This document shows, piece after piece, positions 8,887 through 17,813 of a DNA stretch of 64,000 nucleotides; the stretch's first letter is position 1, and every line of letters begins with the position of its first letter. The position numbers were made by a program, and so were the translations under genes. A model generated the notes under the pieces. It did no database searches. It was not told where the DNA came from and saw only the letters and a program-made list of their open reading frames with translations. This DNA comes from Aeribacillus composti (GTDB lineage: Bacteria > Bacillota > Bacilli > Bacillales > Aeribacillaceae): the NCBI RefSeq assembly GCF_007827555.1, contig NZ_VISS01000017.1, positions 1 through 64,000 of the forward strand. The letters run 5' to 3'.

Positions 8887-9912
8887 ATGGACTATATCCA
8901 TGAAATTTTAAAGATTGCAACAACTGAGCCAAAAAAAGCTGTGCTTGCCACTATTATTGATGTGGAAGGCTCCGCTTACCGAAAAGAAGGAGCAGCAATG
9001 CTGATTCAGGAGGATGGGGAAACAATCGGCGTAATAAGCGGCGGTTGCCTTGAAAATGACCTGCAAGAAAGGGCGAAGCTTTTGCTTGAGGGCGAGTCGC
9101 AATGTATCGTATATGACTTGAAAAGCGAAGATGACTTGTCGTGGGGAAAAGGCGCCGGCTGCAACGGCGTCATACGCATCCTGTTGGAGTGCATCGATGA
9201 CCGTTTGCGAAAGCATTTATCCCGGCTGCATGATTTGCTTCAAAACGGCAAGGACGTTTTCATCCTAAAACAACTCGGCAAAAATTTTTCCGTAAGCAAT
9301 TATTTATTTTTTACAGAAGACACGGAAACGTTCGGGGAATGGGCTGGTGCGGTACCGAAACAAATCGATGCCATAGCTGCGCAAGAGAAAAGCGGATTAG
9401 TTTGGGTCAATGAACTGTCCTCATATGTATATGTTCAGCGATTTGAGCCTAAACCGAGATTGATTATTTTCGGTGCCGGTTCGGATGCTGTACCACTGTC
9501 GCATTTCGCTTCGCGGACCGGTTTTTCGGTTATCGTTAGTGATTGGAGAGAAGCGTTGTGCAATAGATGGCGTTTTCCTGATGCCGATCAGCTTATCATC
9601 GCTTTCCCGCGGGAAGCGGCAACGAAAATATCTTTTTCCCCCCGCGATTTTGTTGTGCTGCTGACACACCAATTTCAACAGGATCAAGAGCTTTTAAAGC
9701 TGTTGTTGCAGCAAAACCTGCGATATATCGGGGTCATCGGTTCAAAAGAACGGACAAAACGCTTGCTGGGAGATCAGGAAATTCCCCGAAACGTTCATTC
9801 ACCTGTCGGCTTGTCTATTGGGGCAGAAGGTCCTGAAGAAATCGCGATCAGCATTTTAGCAGAATTAATTCAATTGAAAAAGCTTCGATCTCCTCAGAAG
9901 GTGCGTGCATAA
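8887..9912 (+). CDS. pucA: XdhC/CoxI-family xanthine dehydrogenase maturation factor
   Basis: 341 residues. XdhC-type proteins bind molybdenum cofactor and help insert its sulfurated form into xanthine dehydrogenase. The N-terminal CoxI part shows GSAYRKEGAAM and ISGGCLEND; the C-terminal Rossmann part starts IIFGAGSDAVPLSHFA, followed by YIGVIGSKERTKRLL and SIGAEGPEEIAISI. The ATG follows AGAGGGGAATTGTT. The stop TAA overlaps by one base the ATG of the next, broken gene (pucB). This gene order, pucA-pucB-pucC-pucD-pucE, is the B. subtilis order. Confidence 0.9.
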   Translation: MDYIHEILKIATTEPKKAVLATIIDVEGSAYRKEGAAMLIQEDGETIGVISGGCLENDLQERAKLLLEGESQCIVYDLKSEDDLSWGKGAGCNGVIRILLECIDDRLRKHLSRLHDLLQNGKDVFILKQLGKNFSVSNYLFFTEDTETFGEWAGAVPKQIDAIAAQEKSGLVWVNELSSYVYVQRFEPKPRLIIFGAGSDAVPLSHFASRTGFSVIVSDWREALCNRWRFPDADQLIIAFPREAATKISFSPRDFVVLLTHQFQQDQELLKLLLQQNLRYIGVIGSKERTKRLLGDQEIPRNVHSPVGLSIGAEGPEEIAISILAELIQLKKLRSPQKVRA

Positions 9913-10333
9913 TGAAGCCGCAATCATATTTCACAAAAAGCCAGGCGCTAATCGGAATGCCAAAGCTCACTTGACCAATAGACGAACCGATGGTTATGTA
10001 CCGACGCTGTATCTAAACTTGTCAAGCCCCTTTTTAGAGTTCTTTTAAAGTCGGCTTGGAAAAGTCGATAGCAGAGCAAGCGGTGCAATTGCACCAAACA
10101 GCCGTTTATTCAACTGGAAATCATCAACGATCTCATTTTTCAATACGAAACTTGATACGCAGCAATAAGTTGTTTGATGAGGATGCTGCCAAGCTGGATC
10201 GCTTGCCGAGTCCGCCGATTTTGTTATCCCTATTTAAGGAAGCGGACAGGCGATAATGGTGCACAATCGGTCAAATGCGGACGTCCACAAGGCATTTCCG
10301 TTTCCTATCGCAATATGGTTGCAAAAGCACGTT
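9912..10333 (+). pseudogene. pucB: Decayed MobA-like nucleotidyltransferase (pucB)
   Basis: No intact frame is left, but pieces of a MobA/MocA-like molybdenum-cofactor nucleotidyltransferase appear in order across three frames. They are GMPKLT near 9955 (family motif after the GG..RMG loop), TDAVSKLVKPLF near 10000, HQRSHFSIRN near 10120, LPSPPILLS near 10205 and GDNGAQSV near 10253. In intact relatives these correspond to the N-terminal loop, the helix after it, the QSxS region, the PPILFS strand and the GDxGA motif. Its ATG overlaps the pucA stop exactly as in a coupled operon. Several stops and frameshifts make it non-functional. The position between pucA and pucC matches pucB of B. subtilis. 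Confidence 0.78.
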
Positions 10334-10356
10334 ATTTTACTATCAAAGGAAGGGGG

Positions 10357-11226
10357 ATGAAGTTGAAAACATTGTCCTCAAAAATATGGATGCCAACAGA
10401 TTTAAGAGAAGCATGGCGATTGCGGCAGCTATTGCAATTAGAATCACACTTTATAGCCGGCGGAACATTATGGCAAACAAAATGGGAAAAAGGAGCACCG
10501 CAGCCATCTCATTTAATCAGCCTTGAGAACATAAAAATTTTAGAAGCGATATATGAAAAAGAAGATGGCGGCCAAAACTTTCTTCACTTGGGGGCGCTTA
10601 TCCGATTGGCTGACTGCCTCCGCTATCCCATTATAAAAGCGAAATGGCCTTTATTGACCAAAGCTGTCAAGACCATTGCTGCACCAGCCGTGCGCAATCT
10701 TGGAACGATTGGCGGAAACGTCGCCTCAACAATTGGTGATGCCATCCCCGCCCTGTTAGTGATGGAAGCGAAAATCGGTTGTTTTGATGGGGACGACATA
10801 AAAAAAATCGATTTAGACCATTGGTTGAATGAAGAATTCAAGGATGATCTTATAACGGAAATAGTGGTGCCGGAAATTTCAGCTCCGCCATCATATGTCC
10901 ATTTTTATCAAAAAATTGGGAGGAGAGAGGCGTTTTCAGGCTCTGTCGTCACCATTGCAGGGATAATCGGCCAAAATGACAACGGAACAATTGACTTTGC
11001 GCGGTTGGCAGCAGGCGGAGGCGAGAATCGTCCAAGGCGATTAAGAATAACGGAGCAATTGCTGGACGGACGCAAGGTTGAGTCCGCTTTGCTAAAAAAG
11101 GTGCATGAGGCGGTCTTTTCTGAATTTCAACCTGCCGGCGATGCATTTTTTTCAGCGGATTACCGCAGGCGGGTCGCCGCCAACATAGTCATAGCAGAAT
11201 TAAAAAAATTAGAGGAGAAAGATTAA
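10357..11226 (+). CDS. pucC: Xanthine dehydrogenase FAD subunit
   Basis: 289 residues, close to the usual length of the FAD-binding subunit that passes electrons from the iron-sulfur subunit to NAD or another acceptor. FAD_binding_5 motifs are AGGTLWQTKW near the N-terminus and NLGTIGGNVASTIGDAIPA in the middle; the CO_deh_flav_C part follows. The ATG at 10357 is chosen because GGAAGGGGG is directly upstream. Reading on from 10174 would include the 3' part of the dead pucB. It is 56 bases before pucD, in one operon. Confidence 0.87.
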   Translation: MKLKTLSSKIWMPTDLREAWRLRQLLQLESHFIAGGTLWQTKWEKGAPQPSHLISLENIKILEAIYEKEDGGQNFLHLGALIRLADCLRYPIIKAKWPLLTKAVKTIAAPAVRNLGTIGGNVASTIGDAIPALLVMEAKIGCFDGDDIKKIDLDHWLNEEFKDDLITEIVVPEISAPPSYVHFYQKIGRREAFSGSVVTIAGIIGQNDNGTIDFARLAAGGGENRPRRLRITEQLLDGRKVESALLKKVHEAVFSEFQPAGDAFFSADYRRRVAANIVIAELKKLEEKD

Positions 11227-11282
11227 TATATTCAGATACGAGCTTTTTCAATTTGGATTATGAAGAAGGGAAGGGATTGAGA

Positions 11283-13532
11283 TTGAAACAAGTGTGCATC
11301 AGACCTGACGGAGTAGAAAAAGTAACTGGACATTTAAAGTTTTTAACAGATCTTTCGTTTCCGAATATGCTGTTTGCAAAAATTTTGCGAAGCGAATATC
11401 CGCATGCCAATATCGTTTCGATCTCAACGGAAAAAGCGGAGGAATTGCCGGGAGTTCGGGCTGTCATTACAAGCAAGGATGTTTTAGGTTTAAACGGGTT
11501 TGGCTTAATCTTTCCTGATCAGCCTGTTTTATGCAAAGATAAAGTTCGTTTTGTCGGCGATGCTGTCGCGGCTGTTGCTGCGGAAACAGAGGAAATCGCC
11601 GAAGCGGCGCTTCAGCTGATCGAAGTGGAATATGAGCCGCTGCCGGTTGTTGATGATCCGGAACAGGCTATGCTCCCTTCTTCTCCGCAGCTCCATCCGA
11701 ACGGGAATATCCTACACCAAGCATCTTATCAAAGCGGCAATGTGGAAGAAGCATTTCAATCATGCGACTGTATTGTAGAGGAAACGTATCAACTTCCAAG
11801 GCAAATGCATGCGTACATGGAAACAGAGGGCGGGGTGTTTGTTCCGGAAAAAGACGGCACTTTGACGGTGTATGCCGGCACTCAGCATGGATATAAAGAC
11901 CGATATCAATTAGCCCGCATTTTAAATATGCCGGAAGAAGACATCCGCGTCGTCTCAAGCCCGCTTGGCGGCTCTTTTGGCGGAAAAGACGAATTAAACA
12001 TCCAGCCGTACGGAGCCTTATTGGCGCTGAAAACGGGATTTCCTGTAAAAATTCATCAAACGAGAAGGGAATCGGTGCGGTCAGGAATCAAAAGGCATCC
12101 GATGAAAATTAAAATGAAAACAGGTGCGAAAAAAAACGGCAAAATCATCGCCCATCAAGTGCGAATTATAGCGGATACCGGCGCATATGCAACGTTAGGC
12201 CCCGCAGTATTGGATTTTGCGGTTGAACATGCGACAGGCCCATACATGATCCCGAATATTCAAGTTGAAGGCTATTCGGTTTTTACGAATAACGGTGTTG
12301 CCGGTGAATTTAGAGGCTTTGGAGGAAACCAAGTAACCTTCGCATTGGAAGGGCAAATCGATCGCTTGGCAGTCAAGCTTGGAATGAGTCCGCTTGAACT
12401 CAGACAAAAAAATCTGCGCCAGGCACATGATCCCGGTCCTGTCGGGCAAAAAATCGCCCCAACTGACGGCGCTCAACAAGTTTTAAAACAGATCAGCCAA
12501 TCGAAACTATTAAACAGCTGCCGAAAACAAGATCATAACGGCTTGATTAAGACAGGCGTCGGGGTGGCAATCACCATGCACGGCGGAGGGCTGGGCTATG
12601 GACGTTTAGATCCGGCTGGCGGGAGAATTTCATTGAACGAGGAAGGAAAAATCGAAATTGCTTTTGGGTTTGAAGAATTTGGCCAAGGCTTGCTCGCAGT
12701 GATTGAACAAATTGCCATTCGAGCAATAGGCTGCTCCCGAGAGGATTTACACATTGTCATCGGCGATACGTACAAAGTCCCGCGTTCAGGCTCATCAACT
12801 GCTTCAAGGGGTACGAGCATGGTTTGGCAAGCCATTCAACGGATGAAAGCTCCGTTTCAAAACAGCCTGTTGGAAAGAGCCTCGCAATGTACGGATGTGC
12901 CAGTCAGTCAATTAAAAATAGGCGAAAAAGGTGTTTGGCACCAAGATGAGCTGCTGATTTCATACAAAGAACTGGCAAAACAAACGATAGACAAGCCGCT
13001 GATCATTGAAACTCGATTTGACTTTCCGGCAACCCCTTGCTCCATACCAGGCGGACATTTTTTATATTCGTTTGCAGCTTGTGCCGTTAAGGTGGAAGTA
13101 GATCTGGCAACTGGATTTGTTCGTGTAAAACATTTAGAGCAAGCCGTTGCCGCTGGTCCTGTTATTTTTCCGCAAGGATATTTGGGACAAATTGAAGGCG
13201 GATCCGTGATGGCGTTAGGCTATACATTAACGGAAGAAGCGCTGATAGAAAAAGGAACATATGTAACGGAAAACTTTGATACGTATTTAATTCCGACGAT
13301 AAAAGATGTCCCCCTTTCGATTGACATCACCGCAATCGAGGAGTTGTGCGAAGAGGATGAATATGGGCCAAGAGGCGTCGGGGAAATTGGCACGGTTGCT
13401 GTTGCCCCTGCCATCGCAATGGCCATTTATGATGCGACTGGCATCTGGGTGAATAAGCTACCGGTATCAAGGGAAGAAATCGTCAATAAGATGATGGAAA
13501 CGGAGATGAGCAAATGGCTGACAAGCAAATGA
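11283..13532 (+). CDS. pucD: Xanthine dehydrogenase molybdenum subunit
   Basis: About 750 residues, matching the B. subtilis subunit. It carries the molybdopterin site that hydroxylates hypoxanthine/xanthine to urate. Seen motifs: RPDGVEKVTG at the start, GGSFGGKDE, GEFRGFGGNQ, FEEFGQGL and the C-terminal GPRGVGEIGT with the active-site glutamate. The TTG at 11283 is preferred because AAGGGAAGGGA-like purines lie six bases upstream and relatives begin just before RPDG; TTG at 11253 or 11277 are alternatives. The end overlaps pucE by 19 bases. The gene is intact although pucB is broken. Confidence 0.9.
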   Translation: MKQVCIRPDGVEKVTGHLKFLTDLSFPNMLFAKILRSEYPHANIVSISTEKAEELPGVRAVITSKDVLGLNGFGLIFPDQPVLCKDKVRFVGDAVAAVAAETEEIAEAALQLIEVEYEPLPVVDDPEQAMLPSSPQLHPNGNILHQASYQSGNVEEAFQSCDCIVEETYQLPRQMHAYMETEGGVFVPEKDGTLTVYAGTQHGYKDRYQLARILNMPEEDIRVVSSPLGGSFGGKDELNIQPYGALLALKTGFPVKIHQTRRESVRSGIKRHPMKIKMKTGAKKNGKIIAHQVRIIADTGAYATLGPAVLDFAVEHATGPYMIPNIQVEGYSVFTNNGVAGEFRGFGGNQVTFALEGQIDRLAVKLGMSPLELRQKNLRQAHDPGPVGQKIAPTDGAQQVLKQISQSKLLNSCRKQDHNGLIKTGVGVAITMHGGGLGYGRLDPAGGRISLNEEGKIEIAFGFEEFGQGLLAVIEQIAIRAIGCSREDLHIVIGDTYKVPRSGSSTASRGTSMVWQAIQRMKAPFQNSLLERASQCTDVPVSQLKIGEKGVWHQDELLISYKELAKQTIDKPLIIETRFDFPATPCSIPGGHFLYSFAACAVKVEVDLATGFVRVKHLEQAVAAGPVIFPQGYLGQIEGGSVMALGYTLTEEALIEKGTYVTENFDTYLIPTIKDVPLSIDITAIEELCEEDEYGPRGVGEIGTVAVAPAIAMAIYDATGIWVNKLPVSREEIVNKMMETEMSKWLTSK

Positions 13533-14044
13533 GCTCAAGCATAAAATTACCGTCTGAAGAACGAATGCGCATGTCGATTTTTGTGAATGGCAAAAAGAAA
13601 GAGCTTGAGATTCATCCGGCCGCTCGGCTAGTTGACATTTTAAGAGAGCAGCTGCATCTGACTGGCACAAAGATTTCCTGCGGAATTGGCCGCTGCGGCG
13701 CCTGCTCTGTCATCATGAACGGCAGGCTAGTGAATGCCTGTTTAGTTAGAGCTTATCAAGCAAATGAAAAAGAAATTGTTACAATTGAAGGACTTGCGGA
13801 AAAAGGGCTTCATCCGATTCAGCAGGCGTTTTTGGAAGAGGGAGGTTTCCAATGCGGATATTGCACCCCAGGAATGATTATGGCTGTCAAAGCGATTTTG
13901 GATCAATATCCGAATCCAACTAGTCAGCAAATAGTTGACGGTTTATCAGGAAATCTTTGCCGATGCACAGGCTACTCCGGTATTATTAGAGCAGTTCAAA
14001 AGCTTGCTGAAAAAGAAACATCTCGCTTAGACAGCAAATGTTAA
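13514..14044 (+). CDS. pucE: Xanthine dehydrogenase 2Fe-2S subunit
   Basis: 176 residues with two iron-sulfur domains. The plant-ferredoxin-type cluster is SCGIGRCGACSV with a later cysteine at VNACL; the four-helix cluster is QCGYCTPGM and LCRCTGY. It hands electrons from the molybdenum subunit to the FAD subunit. The start at 13514 lies inside the end of pucD with GGAGATGAG upstream; an internal ATG near 13571 would give the shorter length typical of the family (about 155). It is the last gene of the xdh operon, followed by a dead insertion sequence. Confidence 0.9.
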   Translation: MADKQMSSSIKLPSEERMRMSIFVNGKKKELEIHPAARLVDILREQLHLTGTKISCGIGRCGACSVIMNGRLVNACLVRAYQANEKEIVTIEGLAEKGLHPIQQAFLEEGGFQCGYCTPGMIMAVKAILDQYPNPTSQQIVDGLSGNLCRCTGYSGIIRAVQKLAEKETSRLDSKC

Positions 14045-14074
14045 GAAGGCGGAGCAGTTCGGCGATTTTTTTAA

Positions 14075-14857
14075 CATGATCAGTTGAAAGAAATTATAGA
14101 TTTTAGCGTTTTTCGGCTTGTTTCCTTGTCTGCAGCGTTAAAAATTTATGGCTATCGCCGAATGAAATTCGTCATACATCGAAAATAAGTGACCCATAAA
14201 CGAATATATGCCTGATGAAAACAACCGGTATTCAATCTGTAATTCGTTGTAAAAAGAACCGTTACGTTTCATCATCAGCGGTGCATGTGGCTGAGAATGT
14301 ATTAAATCGCAAATTTTTTAGCAAGTAAGCCAAATGAAAAATGGCTGACGGATGTCACGGAATTCAAGATAGGAAACGGTAAAAAAGCGTATTTGAGTGC
14401 AATTCTAGATCTGTATAGTTATGTATTAGGGCATTCGAACAATCATCAACTTGTGTTTCAAACAGTTGATCACGCTATCGCAAGGGTCAAGTCCAACCCT
14501 GCCCTAGATTCCTGGCAAATCACATCACCGCTGCTTTTTTACACAACATTCAGGACTTAATCTATCACAAGTTTAAAAGAACATAAACAACTTTTGATTT
14601 ATAGTACATCTCATGGGCTTAAGAAGCGAATAATCGAAGCAAAGCGAACACATAGTATGTCAAGAGTGGGACGCTGCATGGAAAACGCCCCAATGGAATC
14701 TTTTTGGGCAACCTGAACGTGTGAAAGGTATGATCTGAAACGATATGAAACGTTTAAAGCGTTACAACAAGCGATTAAGAGTTTTATAATAACAAACGCG
14801 ATCAAGAAAAATTAAACGGCTTAAGCCCATTAGAATTTAGAGCTCAAGCCGTTTAAA
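14075..14857 (+). pseudogene. Decayed IS3-family transposase (IS150-like)
   Basis: Pieces of an orfB-type DDE integrase occur in order over several frames: KIYGYRRMKF near 14145, KPNEKWLTDVTEFK near 14330 (first aspartate), LSAILDLYSYVLGH near 14395, GRCMENAPMESFWA near 14670 (final glutamate) and NGLSPLEFRAQAV at the end. Stops and a deletion between the second aspartate and the glutamate kill it. The sequence after the stop (GACAGGGGACAGTTCA near 14885) resembles the right terminal repeat of this group. It lies directly behind pucE. Confidence 0.8.
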
Positions 14858-14926
14858 GCAATTTATGATTTCCACTGTCTGCTTGACAGGGGACAGTTCA
14901 ACTTTTGGACAATCCCTTTAAGAAAG

Positions 14927-15094
14927 TTATTTTCTTTTTAATAAAATAGCTAATATCAATGATGTTTGTAGAGAAATGATAATTAAAAGAGATAGTATTA
15001 ATTCACTATCTAAAGAAGTATCATAATTAAGTATATAAAATAAAATGACCGATACAACTAGAATAAGAATAAAGTTGGCAATCGTTTGTATCAT
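14927..15094 (-). CDS. Small two-span membrane protein, 55 aa
   Basis: A 55-codon reading frame with ATG at 15094, preceded by GGAGTGG. The product has two hydrophobic stretches, IANFILILVVSVILFYIL (about residues 5-22) and LILSLLIIISLQTSLILAIL (about 32-51), separated by NYDTSLDSE, and ends LKRK. It starts 22 bases after the stop of the secreted protein gene upstream, so both were probably co-transcribed. The pair of a secreted protein and a tiny membrane protein suggests an export-, immunity- or sensor-like partner. No family was recognised. Confidence 0.6.
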   Translation of the reverse strand: MIQTIANFILILVVSVILFYILNYDTSLDSELILSLLIIISLQTSLILAILLKRK

Positions 15095-15115
15095 AGACTT
15101 ACCACTCCAACTAGA

Positions 15116-15921
15116 TTAATAAGATAAAGTTAATGCGTATGATTTTGTATCTGTTTTTGGAGTTGACGTGATTGATAAACCTGCTGGATAAACTGATATA
15201 CTAGGTGTTCCAGCAATTCTTTGATGACCATATTCCATTTTTAGCATTTTTTGATTTAGGAACATATACATATTGACCAATGTACCCTTTGTGTTTTGTA
15301 TGACTAGTAGAAGGTTTTAAATCATATGAGCCAGCCACACCAGCACTTGGCTCCCAATTACTCGGAGAATACTTAATTGAATAATCAATCGAACGTCCAT
15401 TTCCTTGAGGATCTTGAGAATATCTATGTTGGTGCTGTTTTACTGTTCCTCCGCTAGTTGGTAGATATAATCCTGAATTTGAAGGGAAACCAATAGTCAT
15501 TTTATCAACTAAATGAAAAGAAGGTGTTTTTAACCATTGAAAGTTACCATATATATAAAATTTATCTTCTTTTGAACGATCACTAGTTACTTTATATACT
15601 GTTCCACCTAATTTTAAAGTTGAAGAAGCAATAGTTCCCATAGTACTAATTTGTCCTGGTTTAACATCTTTTGGTTCATATATAGTAATAATTTCTGATC
15701 CAGAATCTATAACTTTAGCTTCCTCTTCAATTAATTGTCTAGCAACTTCAATGGGCAGAGCATCAGCTTCTTCTTGAGTGTTGCCAACTTCATTTACAGA
15801 TAGTTTAATTCTTCTTGTGTAAGACTTTCTTCATTAACATTTGCATCGTTTTCTGCAGCAAATTCTACTAAATTTAGGGAAAATAAAAATGCAATTACAT
15901 AAACCTATTTTCTTAAGCATT
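15116..15921 (-). pseudogene. Frameshifted secreted protein
   Basis: The gene can be read from ATG 15921 to the stop at 15116 only by changing frame at least three times. Frame changes occur in the signal peptide (MLKKIGL then LFLFSLNLVEFA), near 15805, and in an A run near 15245 (KSKNAK, then EYGHQRIAGTPSI). The readable core includes NEVGNTQEEADALPIEVA, STMGTIASSTLKLGGTVY, GNFQWLKTPSFH and KGYIGQYVYVPKS, ending with SYALTLSY. It resembles secreted Bacillus proteins of unknown function. Either it is a true pseudogene or the region has indel errors; the A/T runs at the break points allow both. Confidence 0.6.
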
Positions 15922-16089
15922 TTAAAATCCTACTTATTTCTGATTTTTTAAAATATTAACACATTTACTAGTCTTTTTACAATATTAAAAAATTTATCCT
16001 CATATCCAAAGTGTTTGTTGAATGTAAAATAAAAGTAGCGAACCGCATTATTATGGGCGTAAGCCTGTTTGCTGATAGCCTGATGTATT

Positions 16090-16560
16090 TTATAGAGGAG
16101 ATGAACGTAAATAGTAAATTTGAATATATATTGATGAGTTCCGTTTTTTCACGTTTTTCATATGGTCTTCTTTCATGCGCATGAAGGTTGCGTCTTTATC
16201 CGTTTTAGAATAGCTGTTACGGTTGCCAAAGATTTCTTTTTGTTCCTTGTATTTAACCTGCCGTAGGATAAAATCTTCTCGAATTTGCTTCACAAATTTC
16301 TTTCATTGACTGCGCTTATGTTGCTTGTCCTTATGTATGTTTGTATCTGTTTCCTTTTCGATTTCTTCTGATAACTTTTCCACTTTTTCTTCTAATTTCT
16401 TAGCGGCTTCCTCTAGGTTTGGTTCTCATCTTTATCTGTATTGATTGTTTTTCTTTTGTTTCGCTCCAGCTTCCAATTGTTGCTCATAAAATCGTCCTTT
16501 CTGAAATATTGTGAGGCAACTTTCTTTTACTAGAAGGGACGATTTTTTTTGCTTTTTTAA
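16090..16560 (-). pseudogene. IS1182-family transposase fragment
   Basis: Minus-strand remains with stops. The coiled segment EEAAKKLEEKVEKLSEEIEK is followed by KKFVKQIREDF, FGNRNSYSKTDKDATFMRM and KEDHMKN. The SKTDxDATFMRMKEDHM block is a hallmark of IS1182-type transposases. Only this middle part survives; the N-terminus and the C-terminal catalytic part are missing. Confidence 0.75.
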
Positions 16561-16565
16561 ATAAA

Positions 16566-16616
16566 GGGGGTCTCCCAAAAGTCAGTAACGCTGACTTTTG
16601 GAAGGCCCCGTTTTTT
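16566..16616. terminator. Strong hairpin, possible IS end or terminator
   Basis: CCAAAAGTCAG and CTGACTTTTGG form an 11-bp stem around TAACG, extended by GGGG/CCCC, followed by TTTTTT on the plus strand. It could serve as a terminator for plus-strand transcripts, or be the terminal repeat of the IS1182-type element beside it. Confidence 0.55.
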
Positions 16617-16649
16617 CATGACGTTGTTGAAGAAAGTATTTGTATCCGA

Positions 16650-17012
16650 TTAACTTCCCCGATACACTTGATACCCCCACGGTGAAATAAGCAATGGAAC
16701 ATGATAATGGGCATTTGCATCAGAAATGCCGAAGCGGACGACGACGTGATTAAGAAACAGCGGCTCCTTCAAGGATAAACCTTTGTTTTTAAAATAATCT
16801 CCAATGTAAAACAGAAGTTCATAAGTTCCCGGTGTTAATTGCTGCTCAGTGATGAGCGGTTCGTCAACCCGACCGTTTTCGTTTGTGAATGCGGTTTTGA
16901 GCAGCTGTTTTTCCGTTTCGTTTTGATCTGTAACAGAAAACAGCTCGATTTTGACGTTTTGTGCAGGCGTACCGTGAGTTAAATCTAAAATATGTGTTGT
17001 TAATCCTTTCAT
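16650..17012 (-). CDS. pucM: 5-hydroxyisourate hydrolase (transthyretin-like)
   Basis: 120 residues, the full length of the family. It hydrolyses 5-hydroxyisourate, the product of urate oxidation, to OHCU. The N-terminal GLTTHILDLTHG (catalytic histidine 7), R44 in NENGRVDEPL, and the C-terminal HYHVPLLISPWGYQVYRGS end with the diagnostic YRGS. The ATG follows AAGGAGATGGAATATG-type spacing. It reads in the same direction as OHCU decarboxylase, 271 bases downstream of it. The gap is where the uricase half of B. subtilis PucL would be expected. Confidence 0.93.
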   Translation of the reverse strand: MKGLTTHILDLTHGTPAQNVKIELFSVTDQNETEKQLLKTAFTNENGRVDEPLITEQQLTPGTYELLFYIGDYFKNKGLSLKEPLFLNHVVVRFGISDANAHYHVPLLISPWGYQVYRGS

Positions 17013-17283
17013 ATTCCATCTCCTTATTGACCTTTTTATTTGCCTCGTTTTTCATTTTGGAAGCCCGTTTTGTTACTTTGGAAGCGCTTGTCTGACGGGG
17101 CATGGCATTTGAATCACGGCTTTCTTTCACTATTTAACAAGCGTGTAATTTCTTTGGTTATTATTTCTCAGCAGATTCAGTTGTACCGCCATTTATGGCG
17201 CTTAAAAAGAATATGGCTTCGTACTGTGCAAAAGATCAAAAATAACGAAAGTCAATTTGTTCTATCAAAATGGAATGTACGTG
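17013..17283. other. Gap where uricase would be expected
   Basis: 271 bases without a recognisable gene. In B. subtilis the OHCU decarboxylase is fused to uricase and followed by pucM. Here the decarboxylase ends at 17284 and pucM starts at 17012. I read all frames and did not find uricase motifs such as QNHTWD or the tail PPYGFQ. The stretch is consistent with a deletion scar, but this is not shown. Confidence 0.5.
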
Positions 17284-17793
17284 TCAGCATAGGTTTCTCT
17301 CTTCTTTCACTATATCCTTCAGTCGAAAATAGGCAATTTTTTTAATTTCTGCTATTGCTTGCTCTATCTCTGCTTCCGCATTGTTTTTGATTCGCTGTTC
17401 AATCGATGCAAATATTTCCTGCTTTGTTTTGCCGCGCACAGCCAAAATAAACGGGAATTGAAATTTTTCCATATACGTTTCGTTTAATTTTAACAATCGA
17501 TCGAATTCTTCATCTGTCAGTTTTTGCAGCCCCGCTTTTTGTTGTTCTGTTTGCGAAAATCGGGTCATTTTTGTTCTTGCGCCTAAAGCAGGGTGATTGC
17601 GAATAAGCGCCAATTTTTCGTGTTCGTCAGCTTGATCCACGATCTCAGCCATTTTGGAAAAAAGCGATTGCACGGAAGAAAACGGGCGGAATTTTTCTGC
17701 TTTTTCTGCCACCCATGTTGAATCTTCAAATATCCCGCCTAGCTTCTCAATAAATTCAGCCGCACTGAGTTGGTTAACTTGTTCTATGTCCAT
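17284..17793 (-). CDS. uraD: OHCU decarboxylase
   Basis: 169 residues, equal to the N-terminal domain of B. subtilis PucL. It decarboxylates 2-oxo-4-hydroxy-4-carboxy-5-ureidoimidazoline to S-allantoin. Seen are STWVAEKA, RPFSS, LIRNHPALGAR with the catalytic histidine, EQQKAGL, LNETYMEKFQFPFILAVRGK and ARF-like FRLKDIV at the end. In B. subtilis the chain runs on into uricase after this point; here it stops with ERNLC. The ATG has an AAAGGAGAAAGCC site. It is 20 bases behind the permease gene, in one operon. Confidence 0.92.
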   Translation of the reverse strand: MDIEQVNQLSAAEFIEKLGGIFEDSTWVAEKAEKFRPFSSVQSLFSKMAEIVDQADEHEKLALIRNHPALGARTKMTRFSQTEQQKAGLQKLTDEEFDRLLKLNETYMEKFQFPFILAVRGKTKQEIFASIEQRIKNNAEAEIEQAIAEIKKIAYFRLKDIVKEERNLC

Positions 17794-17813
17794 TCGGCTT
17801 TCTCCTTTCGTTT

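Noticed and set aside
17013-17283. Degraded uricase in the gap
   Set aside because: I read all frames and found no uricase motif, so a remnant cannot be claimed.
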